Source: Candidatus Corynebacterium gallistercoris
GTDB taxonomy: Bacteria; Actinomycetota; Actinomycetes; Mycobacteriales; Mycobacteriaceae
Length of the DNA stretch: 64,000 nucleotides
NCBI GenBank assembly: GCA_019114175.1
Contig: DXFZ01000057.1
Coordinates: 22,856 to 86,855, forward strand
Direction of reading: 5' to 3'
The position numbers were made by a program, and so were the translations under genes. Shown piece after piece: positions 23,141-32,868 of this stretch. The notes beneath the pieces were generated by a model, which made no database searches, was not told the origin of the DNA, and saw only the letters and a program-made list of their open reading frames with translations. The first letter of the stretch is position 1, and every line of letters starts with the position of its first letter.

Positions 23141-23493
23141 CGAGCCTTTGCGCGCGCATTGATCTCGGTGGCTTGAGCTGCCGGTTTCTGCAAGGAAACG
23201 ACGATGCGAGTGAAGCGCTCATTACGTAGCTCAATCACAACTGTGTCCTCGAAGCCGTCGACGTTCCAAAACTGGCGCTCACCCTCAGCATGAAAAGTTC
23301 CGGAGAGTTTTTGCCTGAATCTCAAACCGGGTCCACGCCACCCTTTGGGCTCGGTTTTCATCCCTGGGTCATGTGTTGCTCCTCGCACGTGATCCCAAGG
23401 AATATCAATTCGGCGGGTGAAGGACCAGAGTTTATCCAATCCTGTGGGTTCAATAGTGAGCGCGCCGTCAGACAGGGTAAGTACATTGCCCAT
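23137..23493 (-). CDS. Small PH-like hypothetical protein
   Basis: 118 residues from the ATG that follows a GAGGAG ribosome site; the frame extends further upstream but overlaps the TetR gene. The pattern (short beta strands, IPWDHVRGATHDPG turn, RQFWNVDGFEDTVVIEL, FTRIVVSLQKP) fits a group of ~110-residue actinobacterial proteins with a PH-like beta barrel. No catalytic motif, signal or membrane segment. It lies 10 bp after the TetR gene on the same strand, so both are probably one autoregulated unit. Function unknown. Confidence 0.7.
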   Translation of the reverse strand: MGNVLTLSDGALTIEPTGLDKLWSFTRRIDIPWDHVRGATHDPGMKTEPKGWRGPGLRFRQKLSGTFHAEGERQFWNVDGFEDTVVIELRNERFTRIVVSLQKPAAQATEINARAKAR

Positions 23494-23503
23494 TGTGGAC
23501 TCC

Positions 23504-23899
23504 TCATGCTTTCTTTCGGTTGAATCTGGCCAGCAGGTGCTGGCCAATCTGTGTGGGATCGTCAGAGAAACAAAGTGCAGTTGCTCGTGTGATTAGATGC
23601 GATAATTCTTCATCGGGATTACTCATCTCCAGCAGGGATATGAGTACGAAGTCCTTCGAATCGGAGTCAACATCGTGATCCAATGCGCGTTCACATACTT
23701 GTCTCAGAGCAGCGCGGGCAAGGCCATGCTTGGAACCGAAAATTTTGTAGAAGCTCGCTCGATTCATCTCTAGCGCGGCAAGGATTGCGTCAACTGATGC
23801 CGCGTCAAAGCCTTCTCGGCCGAAGAGTCGCGTTGCTCGGCGCAGAACTTCAACTTCGTCAAAGGTGCGTGGCCGTCCCATGAGTTTCATACTACCCAT
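23504..23899 (-). CDS. TetR-family transcriptional regulator (short)
   Basis: About 125-131 residues, shorter than most TetR proteins. The HTH is at the N-terminus: GRPRTFDEVEVLRRATRLFG, then ASVDAILAALEMNRASFYKIF. The C-terminal ligand domain is reduced to ~75 residues. Three Met codons (23899, 23890, 23881) are possible starts; the first overlaps the palindrome, so a later one is favoured. Base composition is less GC-rich than in the flanking genes, suggesting acquisition together with the next gene. Confidence 0.85.
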   Translation of the reverse strand: MGSMKLMGRPRTFDEVEVLRRATRLFGREGFDAASVDAILAALEMNRASFYKIFGSKHGLARAALRQVCERALDHDVDSDSKDFVLISLLEMSNPDEELSHLITRATALCFSDDPTQIGQHLLARFNRKKA

Positions 23900-23920
23900 T
23901 CTAGAATAATTTGTCTAGAA
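23899..23920. promoter_or_regulatory. Palindromic operator of the TetR gene
   Basis: TTCTAGA-N8-TCTAGAA, a perfect 7-bp inverted repeat overlapping the 5' end of the TetR gene. Position and size fit an autoregulatory TetR operator. Confidence 0.6.
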
Positions 23921-23935
23921 CCTTCGGTGTGAAAA

Positions 23936-26900
23936 TCAGCCCCAGACCTCGATCGGGTTGCCCTGCCAGCGCGTGGCGGTGGGCACCTGGTCGCCCCGCA
24001 TCACCAAGGACGCCGGCCCCACCACGGCCGCATCTGACACGTGAGCAGACGGTAAGACTACTGAGTGGGGGCCGATGGTGGCGCCGTCGCCCACAACTAC
24101 CTCACCCAAGCTCATGACGCGATCCTGGAACAGGTGCGTCTGCAGCACGCAGCCCGGCCCCACAGAAGCCCCGGCGCCGACCCGCACCAAGTCCGCCTCC
24201 GGCAGCCAATAGGAATCCAGCCAGGCACCGCGGCCCACCTTCGCGCCCAGGCAGCGCAGGAAAACGTTCAAGCTGCCCGTGCCGAGGGTGTGGGAGAGGA
24301 ACCACGGGCCGGCGACGGTCTCCACGAACTGATCCTGCAGCTCATTGAGCCACACGAACTTGCTCCACAGGACGTGATCGCCAGCGGCAATCCGGCCCAC
24401 GCATAGCCACTTCACCGCCACGGTCAGCACGGCGGCCACCAGTCCGGCCGCCACGAGGATCAACCCGGAGGCCAGCAGCGCGCCCACCACACCGAAACGC
24501 ATGAGCATCCCCTGCCACGCCCACACGCAGCCGCCCGCAATCGTCGCAGAGGCCATGGGGGCGGTCAGGCGGAGCGTCTCCACGGCACCGCGGGCGGCTT
24601 TCACGCCGAAGCCGGGGTTGTAGGTGCGGGCCTCGCTCTCGGTGTCCACGGTGGACCGGCGCAACCGCTCCGGTGGGGAACCGATCCAGTTGGAGCCGGA
24701 CTTCGTCTTCGCCGGAGTAGAAGACAGCACAGCCACCAGGGAGTTCTTCTTCAGGTGACGTTCCGGGCCAGCGATGCCGGAGTTGCCCAGGAAGCTGCGC
24801 TTGCCGACCCGCGTGTGGCCGGTGCGCATCCAGCCGCCGGGGCCGAGCTCGTAGCCGCCGACCATCGTGTCATCGGCCAAGAACGCGCCCTCCTTCACCT
24901 CGGCGAACCGCGGCACCATCACGGCCGTGGAGATCTCCGCATCCTTGCCCACCTTCGCGCCTAGGGCCCGGAACCACAGCGGTGTTAGCTGCGCGGCATA
25001 GAGGGGGAACAGGTGGGTTCGGGCGGCGTCCATGAGGCGCTGGATCGCCCACACGCGCCAGCCGGTGGCGCTGCGCACGGGCGTCACACCAGGAGTTAGA
25101 CCCACGGAAAGCGCCCGCACCGCAAGGAACGTCAAACTCACATACACCCCGAAGGCGGCCAACCCAGCCACGGCCGATAGGCCCACCACGGCGGGGAGGG
25201 TTGGGGCGGTGGCGTCGCTATCAAGAACAACAAGAACCACCGCGGCGCCGCACAAGACAGCCAACCACGGCAGCGCGGCCAAAGCCACGGCCGTGGCGGC
25301 GAAGGCCCAGACCCAGCCGCGAACCCGAGGAGCAGGGGAATCGGGGAACGCGGAGCGGGCCTTACCCACCTTCTTCGCCGGAGAACCGGCCCACCGCTGC
25401 CGGGCCTTGACCTTGCCCATCACGGCGGAGCCGGGCTCCACGTACGCCCCCGCGCCGATCCTCGTGCCCGGAAGCAACACGCTGCGCGCACCGACGGTGG
25501 CTCCGGTGCCGATGCGGATTTCGCCCACGTGCAGCACGTCCCCCTCCAGCCAGTGGCCGGAAAGATCCACCTCCTGCTCCACGGCGGCGGCCTCGCCCAA
25601 GCGCAGCAGGCCCGTCACCGGGGGCAGGGAGTGCAACTGTACGTCCTTGGCCACCGTTGCGCCCAACCAGCGCGCGTAGGTGGACATCCACACCGCGCCG
25701 GAAACGTCCAGGGCGCCGGAGGTATCGGCGATGCGCTCGGCGGCCCAGATGCGCAGGTGAACGCTACCGCCGCGGGGATAAGAGCCCGGCGTGATGCCGC
25801 GGGTGAGCAGGCGGATGATCGCCGCGGACAGGGGCAGGCGGCCAAGCGGGGTGGCGAACACCACCACCAGAAGAACGCACAGCCACACAGGCACCGCCAC
25901 GGCCCACGCCACGCACGCCGCGGCGAGGAACGCGTTGGCCACGCACAGCCACGTCACCCAGCGGGCGCCCGCCAGCGTGAGCGCCGGAACCTGCCAGGCT
26001 GCCTGTGCCAGCCGGGTGCGCCAGCCGACCGGCTGAGCGGGTTCGGAGGGTGCGGCGGCAGCCTGGCCAGCGCCGCGCAAGGAATCCACGTAGGCGGCGA
26101 AGGCTCCCAGCCGGGAGTGGTCGTACAGATCCCGCACGCTCACCGTGGGCACCTCCTGGCGCACCCGGCCAATAAGGGTGGCCGCGCCCAAGGACGTGCC
26201 GCCCAGGGTGAAGAAGTCCGCGCCCGCGCTGGTCACAGCGGTTCCCAGCGCATCGGACCACAGCCCCGCCAGCCAGGCCTCGGTCTCCGTATCGAAGTGC
26301 GCCTCCCCGCGGGAGGGCAGCGGCCACGGCAGGGCCTTCTTGTCCACCTTGCCGCTGGTGGTCACCGGCAGCGAGTCCAGCGGGCAGAGCCTTGGCACCA
26401 TGGCGGCGGGCAGGCGCGCGGCCAGGTCCGCTTGTGCTGCGGTGACATCAAAGTCATCCGCACTCCCGGCCTCCGGGGAGACGTACCCCACCAGCACCTT
26501 GTCCCCGCCACCGGTGGTCTGTACCACCACGGCGGCGCTGCGAACATTATCCAGGGCGGCCAGCGCGGCATCGATTTCTCCCAGCTCAATACGCCGCCCG
26601 CCGATCTTCACCTGGTCATCCACGCGGCCCACGAAGTACAGGCCATCGGCCTCCAGGCGGACGTGGTCGCCGGTGCGGTAGGCACGCTCCCAGCCGAGGG
26701 TCTCCATCGGCGCGAACTTCTCCGCGTCCTTGGCCGGGTCCAGGTAGCGGGCCAGGCCCACGCCGCCGATGATGAGCTCGCCGGTCTCACCAACGGCCAC
26801 AGGCTGGTTGTCCCCGTCCACCACGGCCAGGTCCCAGCCATCGAGCGGCAGGCCGATGGACACCGGCGAGGCCCCGTCCATTTGCGCGCCGCAGGCCACC

Positions 26901-27775
26901 ACGGTTGCCTCCGTGGGGCCGTAGGTGTTCCACAGCTCGCGGCCGGGGGTGGCCAGGCGGCGGGCGAGTTCCGGCGGGCAGGCCTCGCCGCCGAAGATGA
27001 GCAGCCGCACGGCGTCCAGAGCCTCGTCCGGCCAGAGTCCGGCCAGGGTGGGCACGGTGGAGACCACGGTGATGGACCGGGCGATCAGCCACGGGCCCAG
27101 ATCCACGCCGGAGCGGACAAGCGCCCGCGGTGCCGGCACCAGGCACGCGCCGTGCCGCCAGGCGAGCCACATTTCCTCGCAGGAGGCATCGAAGGCCACG
27201 GATAGGCCGGCGAGCACTCGGTCGCCGGGGCCGAGCGGCTGGTCCTGGCAGAACATGCGCGCTTCCGCGTCCACGAAGGCCGCCGCGGATCGGTGCGTCA
27301 CGGCCACGCCCTTGGGCTTGCCGGTGGAGCCGGAGGTGAAGATGATCCACGCGTCGGTCTCCAGGTCCGGGCCGGTGGTTGTTGTTTTTTGGTGCGACGC
27401 CACCCCCACGTACTCAAACCCCGCAGCCGTGAAGTGGCCGGCCACGGCGGCCTCCCCGAACACGAGATCTGCGCGCTCTTGTGGGTCGTCAGCATCAACG
27501 GGAACGTAGGCCGCTCCAGCGGCGATGGTGGCGAGGATGCTGATGTATAGCTCCCGGTCGCCCGAGGGCATGCGGATGCCGATGCGGTCGCCACGCCTGA
27601 TGCCTGCGGCGTGAAGGTCGGCGGCGCGCTCGGTGATGAGGCTGATGAGCTCTCCGTACGTGACCACGCCCCGGCCATCGTCGATGGCTGGGGCGTCTGG
27701 GTGGTTGTCCGCGGTGGCGTGGAGGATGTCCAGCAGTGTGCGTGGGGCGGGGGCGTGGTCGCTGCGGAGGAACAT
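23936..27775 (-). CDS. Pls/PosA-type nonribosomal-peptide-synthetase-like protein
   Basis: A 1279-residue single-module enzyme. Domains in order: adenylation (1-~490; A3 IIFTSGSTGKPKGVAVTH, A7 YRTGDHVRL, A8 GRVDDQVKIGGRRIELGEID, A10 lysine SGKVDKKAL); carrier protein (~500-570; DFFTLGGTSLGAATL, with Ser for phosphopantetheine); then alternating membrane helices and left-handed beta-helix acyltransferase-like segments (ARSVLLPGTRIGAGAYVEPG and others). There is no condensation or thioesterase domain. This layout is that of the poly-lysine synthetase-like Pls/PosA family, which makes isopeptide-linked or cell-bound amino-acid products. The product is not predictable from reading. The MarR gene overlaps its start by 1 bp. 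Confidence 0.9.
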   Translation of the reverse strand: MFLRSDHAPAPRTLLDILHATADNHPDAPAIDDGRGVVTYGELISLITERAADLHAAGIRRGDRIGIRMPSGDRELYISILATIAAGAAYVPVDADDPQERADLVFGEAAVAGHFTAAGFEYVGVASHQKTTTTGPDLETDAWIIFTSGSTGKPKGVAVTHRSAAAFVDAEARMFCQDQPLGPGDRVLAGLSVAFDASCEEMWLAWRHGACLVPAPRALVRSGVDLGPWLIARSITVVSTVPTLAGLWPDEALDAVRLLIFGGEACPPELARRLATPGRELWNTYGPTEATVVACGAQMDGASPVSIGLPLDGWDLAVVDGDNQPVAVGETGELIIGGVGLARYLDPAKDAEKFAPMETLGWERAYRTGDHVRLEADGLYFVGRVDDQVKIGGRRIELGEIDAALAALDNVRSAAVVVQTTGGGDKVLVGYVSPEAGSADDFDVTAAQADLAARLPAAMVPRLCPLDSLPVTTSGKVDKKALPWPLPSRGEAHFDTETEAWLAGLWSDALGTAVTSAGADFFTLGGTSLGAATLIGRVRQEVPTVSVRDLYDHSRLGAFAAYVDSLRGAGQAAAAPSEPAQPVGWRTRLAQAAWQVPALTLAGARWVTWLCVANAFLAAACVAWAVAVPVWLCVLLVVVFATPLGRLPLSAAIIRLLTRGITPGSYPRGGSVHLRIWAAERIADTSGALDVSGAVWMSTYARWLGATVAKDVQLHSLPPVTGLLRLGEAAAVEQEVDLSGHWLEGDVLHVGEIRIGTGATVGARSVLLPGTRIGAGAYVEPGSAVMGKVKARQRWAGSPAKKVGKARSAFPDSPAPRVRGWVWAFAATAVALAALPWLAVLCGAAVVLVVLDSDATAPTLPAVVGLSAVAGLAAFGVYVSLTFLAVRALSVGLTPGVTPVRSATGWRVWAIQRLMDAARTHLFPLYAAQLTPLWFRALGAKVGKDAEISTAVMVPRFAEVKEGAFLADDTMVGGYELGPGGWMRTGHTRVGKRSFLGNSGIAGPERHLKKNSLVAVLSSTPAKTKSGSNWIGSPPERLRRSTVDTESEARTYNPGFGVKAARGAVETLRLTAPMASATIAGGCVWAWQGMLMRFGVVGALLASGLILVAAGLVAAVLTVAVKWLCVGRIAAGDHVLWSKFVWLNELQDQFVETVAGPWFLSHTLGTGSLNVFLRCLGAKVGRGAWLDSYWLPEADLVRVGAGASVGPGCVLQTHLFQDRVMSLGEVVVGDGATIGPHSVVLPSAHVSDAAVVGPASLVMRGDQVPTATRWQGNPIEVWG
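27381..27402 (-). repeat. Copy of the TGGCGTCGCA-N2-AAAAAACAAC motif
   Basis: On the minus strand it reads TGGCGTCGCA, CC, AAAAAACAAC, inside the adenylation domain of the NRPS-like gene, where it encodes VASHQKTT in a loop before the A3 motif. It is the reference copy of the consensus. Confidence 0.55.
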
Positions 27776-28230
27776 TAACTTTCGTCCCCGGCTTCCCCGG
27801 CGATGATGGATTTCGCCAGCTTGCGCAGGTGTTTCAGCTGTTTAGAGGTGGATTCGTCCAGCGCCTTGTCTTCGGCGGCGGTGACGATGGGCTTGAGCTC
27901 CGCGCGTGCCTTCGCGCCCTTTTTGGTGATGGAGATGATCTGGCGGCGGCGGTCTTTCGCGTCTTTCACGCGCTTGGCCAGGTTGCGCTTTTCCAGGGAG
28001 TCCACGAGGCGGACCATGTCTGAGCGGTCAACACCCAGGATCTCGCCCAAGGTGGATTGGCTGGCGGCATCCCCTTCCACCAGGCAGGTGAGGATCCAGT
28101 ATTCGCGCAGGTTGTAGCCGTGCTCGGCGAGGTCGGCTTCAACGAACTCGCGGGTGCGGCGGCGGAGCCTCTCCAGTTGAAAGGAGGGGGAGGACAGTAG
28201 CTCTGAGGGCAGCGGCGAAGTATCAGGCAT
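27775..28230 (-). CDS. MarR-family transcriptional regulator
   Basis: 151 residues with the MarR winged helix: YNLREYWILTCLVEGDAASQST, LGEILGVDRSDMVRLVDSLEKR, then the wing AKDRRRQIISITKKG. Its stop codon overlaps the start of the NRPS-like gene by one base, so the regulator is the first gene of that operon and probably controls it. Ligand unknown. Confidence 0.9.
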   Translation of the reverse strand: MPDTSPLPSELLSSPSFQLERLRRRTREFVEADLAEHGYNLREYWILTCLVEGDAASQSTLGEILGVDRSDMVRLVDSLEKRNLAKRVKDAKDRRRQIISITKKGAKARAELKPIVTAAEDKALDESTSKQLKHLRKLAKSIIAGEAGDES

Positions 28231-28284
28231 GCTTCAAAATATACCGCCGCCGCGATGGGGATGTCTAATGGTGGGGGGTTCCCA

Positions 28285-28602
28285 CTATTTGATTTCGTCC
28301 TCGCGGCGCCAGATTCCCAGGCCCTCATCGCGCCAGCCGGAGGTACCATTCGCCACGTTCTTCGCGTCGATGCCGTTCATCTCCAGCCACTCTGCCGCCT
28401 TGGCGGAGCGCCCGCCGGACAAGCAGATGAGGTAGATGTCCTCATTGAGGTCCAGCTCGGAGTAACGCACCTGCAGCTCGGAGAGCGGAATGTTCTTCGC
28501 GCCCACGGCGTGCCACTCGTTGAACTCATCAGCCTCACGCACGTCAATCAGCTGCGCATTGGCGGGAACATCGGTCGGTTGAACAGTCTCAAATTCGCTC
28601 AT
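28285..28602 (-). CDS. Single-domain rhodanese-like protein
   Basis: A 105-residue sulfurtransferase-type protein. The domain starts at NAQLIDVREADEFNEWHAVGAKNIPL and has the active-site loop CLSGGRSAKAAEWL with Cys, so it is potentially active. The start MSEFETV is chosen because the longer frame overlaps the divergent ATPase gene. It could feed the MarR-NRPS transcript but a 54-bp gap makes this uncertain. Substrate unknown. Confidence 0.9.
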   Translation of the reverse strand: MSEFETVQPTDVPANAQLIDVREADEFNEWHAVGAKNIPLSELQVRYSELDLNEDIYLICLSGGRSAKAAEWLEMNGIDAKNVANGTSGWRDEGLGIWRREDEIK

Positions 28603-28677
28603 GCCAGCCCATTGTAGGTATCTACGCGGTCCCTCGCAGGAGCTCTCCACGGGGGCGGAGGAGTTAAATGGGAAACT

Positions 28678-30981
28678 GTGAGTACGAATCCCGCCCCGCA
28701 GGGGCTCAGCATCGCAGAAGTAGACCAGCGCACACGTGAGGGTAAAGCCAACACCCAAGCGCGCTCTACAGGGCGCTCCGTGGGGCAGATCCTGCGGGCG
28801 AACATCTTCACCCGGGTTAACGCCATCTTGGGCGTGCTGTGCGCCATCGTGCTCTCCACCGGCTCGGTCATCAACGCTGCCTTCGGGTTGCTCATCATCG
28901 CCAACTCCGCGGTGGGCGTCATCCAGGAGTTGCGGGCGAAGAAGACGCTGGACAACCTGCGGATCGTGGGGGAGGCCAAGCCGACCGTCATCCGGGACGG
29001 GGTTGAAACCACCGTGGAGCAGTCAGAGGTGGTAGAAGGCGAGATCTTAAAGCTCGGCAGCGGTGACGAGATCGTAGTCGATGGCCGGCTCATTAAGGGC
29101 AACATCCGGGTAGATGAGTCCCAACTCACCGGCGAATCAGACGCGGTGGCCAAGCAGGAGGGAGAGGAGATCCTCTCCGGCTCCTTCGTCACCCAAGGCC
29201 ACGGCTACATGGAGGCCACGAAGGTCGGCGCGGATGCCTACGCGGCCAAGCTCGCCGCCCAGGCGAGCGAGTTCTCTCTCACGGACTCCGTGCTCATGAG
29301 CGGCATCAACCAGATCCTCAAGGTCATCACCTGGCTGCTCATCCCCACCGGGCTGCTCACCATCTACACCCAGCTGGTCCGCTCCGGCACGGGGTGGAAG
29401 GAATCCATCCTCTCCATGGCCGCGGCCATCGTGCCCATGGTGCCGGAGGGCCTGGTGCTCATGACCTCCATCGCCTTCGCCGCGGGCGTCATCCGGCTCG
29501 GCAAATACAAGGCGCTCGTCAATGAGCTCGTGGCCATCGAGGGGCTCGCCAGGGTTAACACCGTCTGCACGGACAAGACCGGAACCCTCACCACCAACGA
29601 AATGGAGCTGGAGGAGATCCTGGACGCACACGGCACCCCGGCCGCGGACGAGGACCTGCAGCATCTAGCCAACCTGCTGGCCAGCCAAGAAGATCTCAAT
29701 GACACCGCCCGGGCCATCCAACAGGGTCTGCAGGATCGCGGCATCACCGGTACACCGTGGCAGGGCGAGGAGATCCCCTTCAACTCGCGGGACAAGTACT
29801 CCGGCTTCAGCACGGGTGGGGGCCGCTGGCTGCTCGGCGCGCCGGACGTGCTGCTGGACTCCGGCCCCGCCGCCGAGCTCGCCAAAGAGAAGGGGGATCA
29901 GGGCAAGCGGATCCTCGTCTTCCAGCCCGCCGAGGCCGAACCCGTGCTCATCGTGTTGCGCCAGCAACTGCGCCCCGATGCCCGGGAGACCCTGGACTAC
30001 TTCGCAGCACAGGACGTGGACCTCAAAGTCATCTCCGGGGACAACGCGGACTCGGTCAAGGCCGTGGCCGCCCAGGCCACGGACCGGCCCCTCACCGCGG
30101 TGGACGCCCGCGAGCTGGCGGACCTAGACCAAGACTCCTTCGATGACCGCATCGCCCAGGCCAACGTCTTCGGCCGCGTCACCCCGGAACAAAAGCAGCA
30201 AATGGTGGCCTCCCTGCACCGCCAGCACCGGACCGTGGCCATGACCGGCGATGGCGTCAACGATGTCCTGGCTCTGAAGAAGGCGGACATCGGCGTGGCG
30301 ATGGGCTCCGGGGCCCCGGCCACGAGATCCGTGGCGCAGCTGGTGCTGCTCACCAACCGTTTCTCAGCCCTGCCGGCCGTTGTGGCGGAGGGCCGTCGCG
30401 TCATAGGAAACATCGAACGCGTGGCCCACCTGTTCCTCACCAAGACCGTCTACTCGGTGGTGCTGGCACTGGTCGTGGCCATCCTGGGCATTTCCTTTCC
30501 CTTCCAGCCCATCCACGTGACCATCACCGGCTGGTTCACCATCGGTATTCCGGCGTTCGTCCTCTCGCTCGCCCCGAACACGGAGCGCCCCCGGGATGGC
30601 TTCGTCCGCCGCGTGCTCTCCCTCGCGTTGCCCTCCGGCGTGCTAGTCGGCGGCATCAGCGTGATCTTCTGGCTGGTGATCTACCCCGGTGCGGACGTGC
30701 CGGAGATTCAGCGCCAGCAGGCGGGCACTGCGGTGCTGCTGGCGCTAATCGTGATGAGCCTGTGGGTCTTAAGCATCGTTGCCCGCCCCCTGAACGGGTG
30801 GAAGAGCCTGCTGCTCGCCTGCTGCGTCACCGGATACCTGGTGATCTTCCTCGTCCCCTCACTGCGGGAGCTGTTGCTCCTGCACACCGGCAACACCCAG
30901 TTGATGCTGACCGGCCTGGCCGTGGGCGCCGGCGGCGCGGTCCTCATCGAGGCCGCGCACCAGGTCACCCGCCGCCTTTAG
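28678..30981 (+). CDS. Cation-transporting P-type ATPase, CtpE-like
   Basis: 767 residues, GTG start. The N-terminal cytoplasmic motif [17 protein letters not shown] and the first membrane pair closely resemble mycobacterial CtpE, reported as a calcium importer. The phosphorylation site is [12 protein letters not shown], the TGES-like loop is [13 protein letters not shown], the hinge is [22 protein letters not shown], and PMVPEGLVL replaces the PEGL-type ion site of TM4. About eight to ten membrane helices. The end overlaps ppa by 4 bp (convergent). Divergent from the rhodanese gene. Calcium is inferred from the relatives, not shown. Confidence 0.9.
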   Translation: MSTNPAPQGLSIAEVDQRTREGKANTQARSTGRSVGQILRANIFTRVNAILGVLCAIVLSTGSVINAAFGLLIIANSAVGVIQELRAKKTLDNLRIVGEAKPTVIRDGVETTVEQSEVVEGEILKLGSGDEIVVDGRLIKGNIRVDESQLTGESDAVAKQEGEEILSGSFVTQGHGYMEATKVGADAYAAKLAAQASEFSLTDSVLMSGINQILKVITWLLIPTGLLTIYTQLVRSGTGWKESILSMAAAIVPMVPEGLVLMTSIAFAAGVIRLGKYKALVNELVAIEGLARVNTVCTDKTGTLTTNEMELEEILDAHGTPAADEDLQHLANLLASQEDLNDTARAIQQGLQDRGITGTPWQGEEIPFNSRDKYSGFSTGGGRWLLGAPDVLLDSGPAAELAKEKGDQGKRILVFQPAEAEPVLIVLRQQLRPDARETLDYFAAQDVDLKVISGDNADSVKAVAAQATDRPLTAVDARELADLDQDSFDDRIAQANVFGRVTPEQKQQMVASLHRQHRTVAMTGDGVNDVLALKKADIGVAMGSGAPATRSVAQLVLLTNRFSALPAVVAEGRRVIGNIERVAHLFLTKTVYSVVLALVVAILGISFPFQPIHVTITGWFTIGIPAFVLSLAPNTERPRDGFVRRVLSLALPSGVLVGGISVIFWLVIYPGADVPEIQRQQAGTAVLLALIVMSLWVLSIVARPLNGWKSLLLACCVTGYLVIFLVPSLRELLLLHTGNTQLMLTGLAVGAGGAVLIEAAHQVTRRL

Positions 30982-31460
30982 CCCTGGTAGCGCTCCACGG
31001 CCTCGTCTAGGATCTTCACGGCCTCGGCTGCGTTGCCCCAGCCGGATCCGGAAACTTCCTTGCCGGGCTCCAGGTCCTTGTAGTGGACGAAGAAGTGCTC
31101 GATCTCGTCCTTGGTGAACTGGGAGATGTCATCAATGTCCTGGTACTGGTCGAAGCGCACGTCATCCAGCACGCACAGCAGCTTGTCATCGCCGCCGGCC
31201 TCGTCGGTCATCTTGAACACGCCCACTGGACGGGCCTTGACGATCACGCCGGGGAACAGCGGCTCCGGCAGCAGCACGAGGGCGTCCAACGGGTCGCCGT
31301 CCTCGCCCAGGGTGTGGTCAATGAAGCCGTAGTCCGCCGGGTAGGCCATGGGGGTGAACAGGTAGCGGTCCAGGTAGACCTTGCCGGACTCGTGGTCAAC
31401 CTCGTACTTGTTGCGGGAGCCCTTGGGGATCTCGATGGTGACTTCGATCTTCTTGGTCAT
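30978..31460 (-). CDS. ppa: Inorganic pyrophosphatase
   Basis: 160 residues, soluble family I enzyme: [20 protein letters not shown] start, the signature [18 protein letters not shown] with the metal Asp residues, and a KDLEPGKEV region. The frame continues upstream to 31598, but homologues begin at MTKKIEV, which has an AAGGCAGGA ribosome site. It removes pyrophosphate from biosynthesis. Confidence 0.97.
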   Translation of the reverse strand: MTKKIEVTIEIPKGSRNKYEVDHESGKVYLDRYLFTPMAYPADYGFIDHTLGEDGDPLDALVLLPEPLFPGVIVKARPVGVFKMTDEAGGDDKLLCVLDDVRFDQYQDIDDISQFTKDEIEHFFVHYKDLEPGKEVSGSGWGNAAEAVKILDEAVERYQG

Positions 31461-31557
31461 CGATCCTGCCTTCTTCTCATCTGATTGTTCGGATAGTTTG
31501 CGTACGGGCACAAGTCTATAACCTGTGTTGTCCGCACGGTTAGCTAGTGTGTGGGGG

Positions 31558-32868
31558 GTGAGTAAAACTAAGTCCCTCAAAGCGTGGCTGATCTCCATCG
31601 CGGTGTTTGTTGTGGTGGTCGCGCTCGTCGTGGCCGGTGCGGTGTGGTGGGCTGCTCACAATCGCTACCATGTGGAGCCCGCACAGCCTTTGCCGGCGGT
31701 GGAGCAGGTCATGCAGGCGCCGGCGGGTCCGGCCCCGGACGTGGCCGCGGCGGTGGACCAGGCGGCCAAGGATCCGGCGCTGGGGGAGTTGGCGGGGTAC
31801 GTCTATGACGTGGAGTCCGGCCAGGGCGTGTGGGGGCGTGAGGGGATGCGGCCGATGGTTCCGGCCTCCTCCACCAAGGTCCTCACCGCTGCCGCAGCCG
31901 TGGCCACGCTGGATCTCGATTCCCGCGCCGTCACCCGCGTCTATGCCGGCGAGCCCGGCCAGCTGATCATCCAGTCCGATGGGGACGTGACCTTGAGCGC
32001 CGATGGCAGTGGCTTCTTCACGGATCCGGCGAGCATCAAGGACTTGGCCGCGCAGGTGTCCGAACACCTAGAAGGCCCCGTGACCAGCATTGTTGTGGAT
32101 AATTCCATCCGCGCAGGCGAGGTGTTCAACCCCACCTGGGACGGTGAGGACATCGCCGGTGGCAACGTGGCGGACCTGGACGCGGTAATGCTCAACGCCG
32201 GTCGCCTGGATGCCAGCGAGTCCTACTCGCCCCGCTCCACCACCCCCGGCGAGGATGTCGGCCAGGCTCTCGCCGCCGCCCTGGGCACCTCGGCTGAGGT
32301 TTCTTTGGTGGCGACGGCACCCGCACCAGCCGGCGAACCCCTCGGAGTGGTCGAATCAGCCCCATTGGATGTGCGCTTGAGGGACATGATGGTGCACAGC
32401 GATAACCTGCTCGCGGAATCTATCGCCCGGCAGGTCGCCGCCGCACGGGGCAAGCCCGCCACCTTCGCCGGCGCGACGGAAGCCACCATCGAGGTGCTCC
32501 AAGAGCAGGGGCTGGATACCACCGGCACGGTGCTCAAAGACAACTCCGGCATGAGCAAGGACAACCGCATCACCGCGGCCCTGCTGGCCAGCGTGCTGGG
32601 CACCAACCGCGCGCTGCTGGACCTGCTGCCGGTCTCCCACGCGGAGGGCACGCTGGCGGCGCGCTTCGGGGAGGGCTCCGGGGCCGATGCCGCCGCCGGG
32701 TGGGTGCGGGCGAAGACGGGCACGCTCTCCGGCGTGAGCGCCTTGGTCGGCACCGTGATGACAGAAGACGGCCGTGCCCTGACCTTCGCCTTCCTCTCCA
32801 ACGGCTCGGAGGTGGGCGAGGCCCGCGCCGCCCTGGACCGGCTGGCCGCGAGCCTGCGGAAGGCGTAA
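31558..32868 (+). CDS. dac: D-alanyl-D-alanine carboxypeptidase/endopeptidase (PBP4 type)
   Basis: About 436 residues, with a GTG start before [12 protein letters not shown]; upstream in-frame starts at 31549 and 31525 are also possible. A membrane anchor ([19 protein letters not shown]) leads to the S13 peptidase domain outside. Active-site motifs are [13 protein letters not shown] (SxxK), [12 protein letters not shown] (SxN) and [13 protein letters not shown] (KTG). It trims or opens peptidoglycan cross-links. It is immediately followed by tilS, with no gap, as in most actinobacteria. Confidence 0.93.
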   Translation: MSKTKSLKAWLISIAVFVVVVALVVAGAVWWAAHNRYHVEPAQPLPAVEQVMQAPAGPAPDVAAAVDQAAKDPALGELAGYVYDVESGQGVWGREGMRPMVPASSTKVLTAAAAVATLDLDSRAVTRVYAGEPGQLIIQSDGDVTLSADGSGFFTDPASIKDLAAQVSEHLEGPVTSIVVDNSIRAGEVFNPTWDGEDIAGGNVADLDAVMLNAGRLDASESYSPRSTTPGEDVGQALAAALGTSAEVSLVATAPAPAGEPLGVVESAPLDVRLRDMMVHSDNLLAESIARQVAAARGKPATFAGATEATIEVLQEQGLDTTGTVLKDNSGMSKDNRITAALLASVLGTNRALLDLLPVSHAEGTLAARFGEGSGADAAAGWVRAKTGTLSGVSALVGTVMTEDGRALTFAFLSNGSEVGEARAALDRLAASLRKA

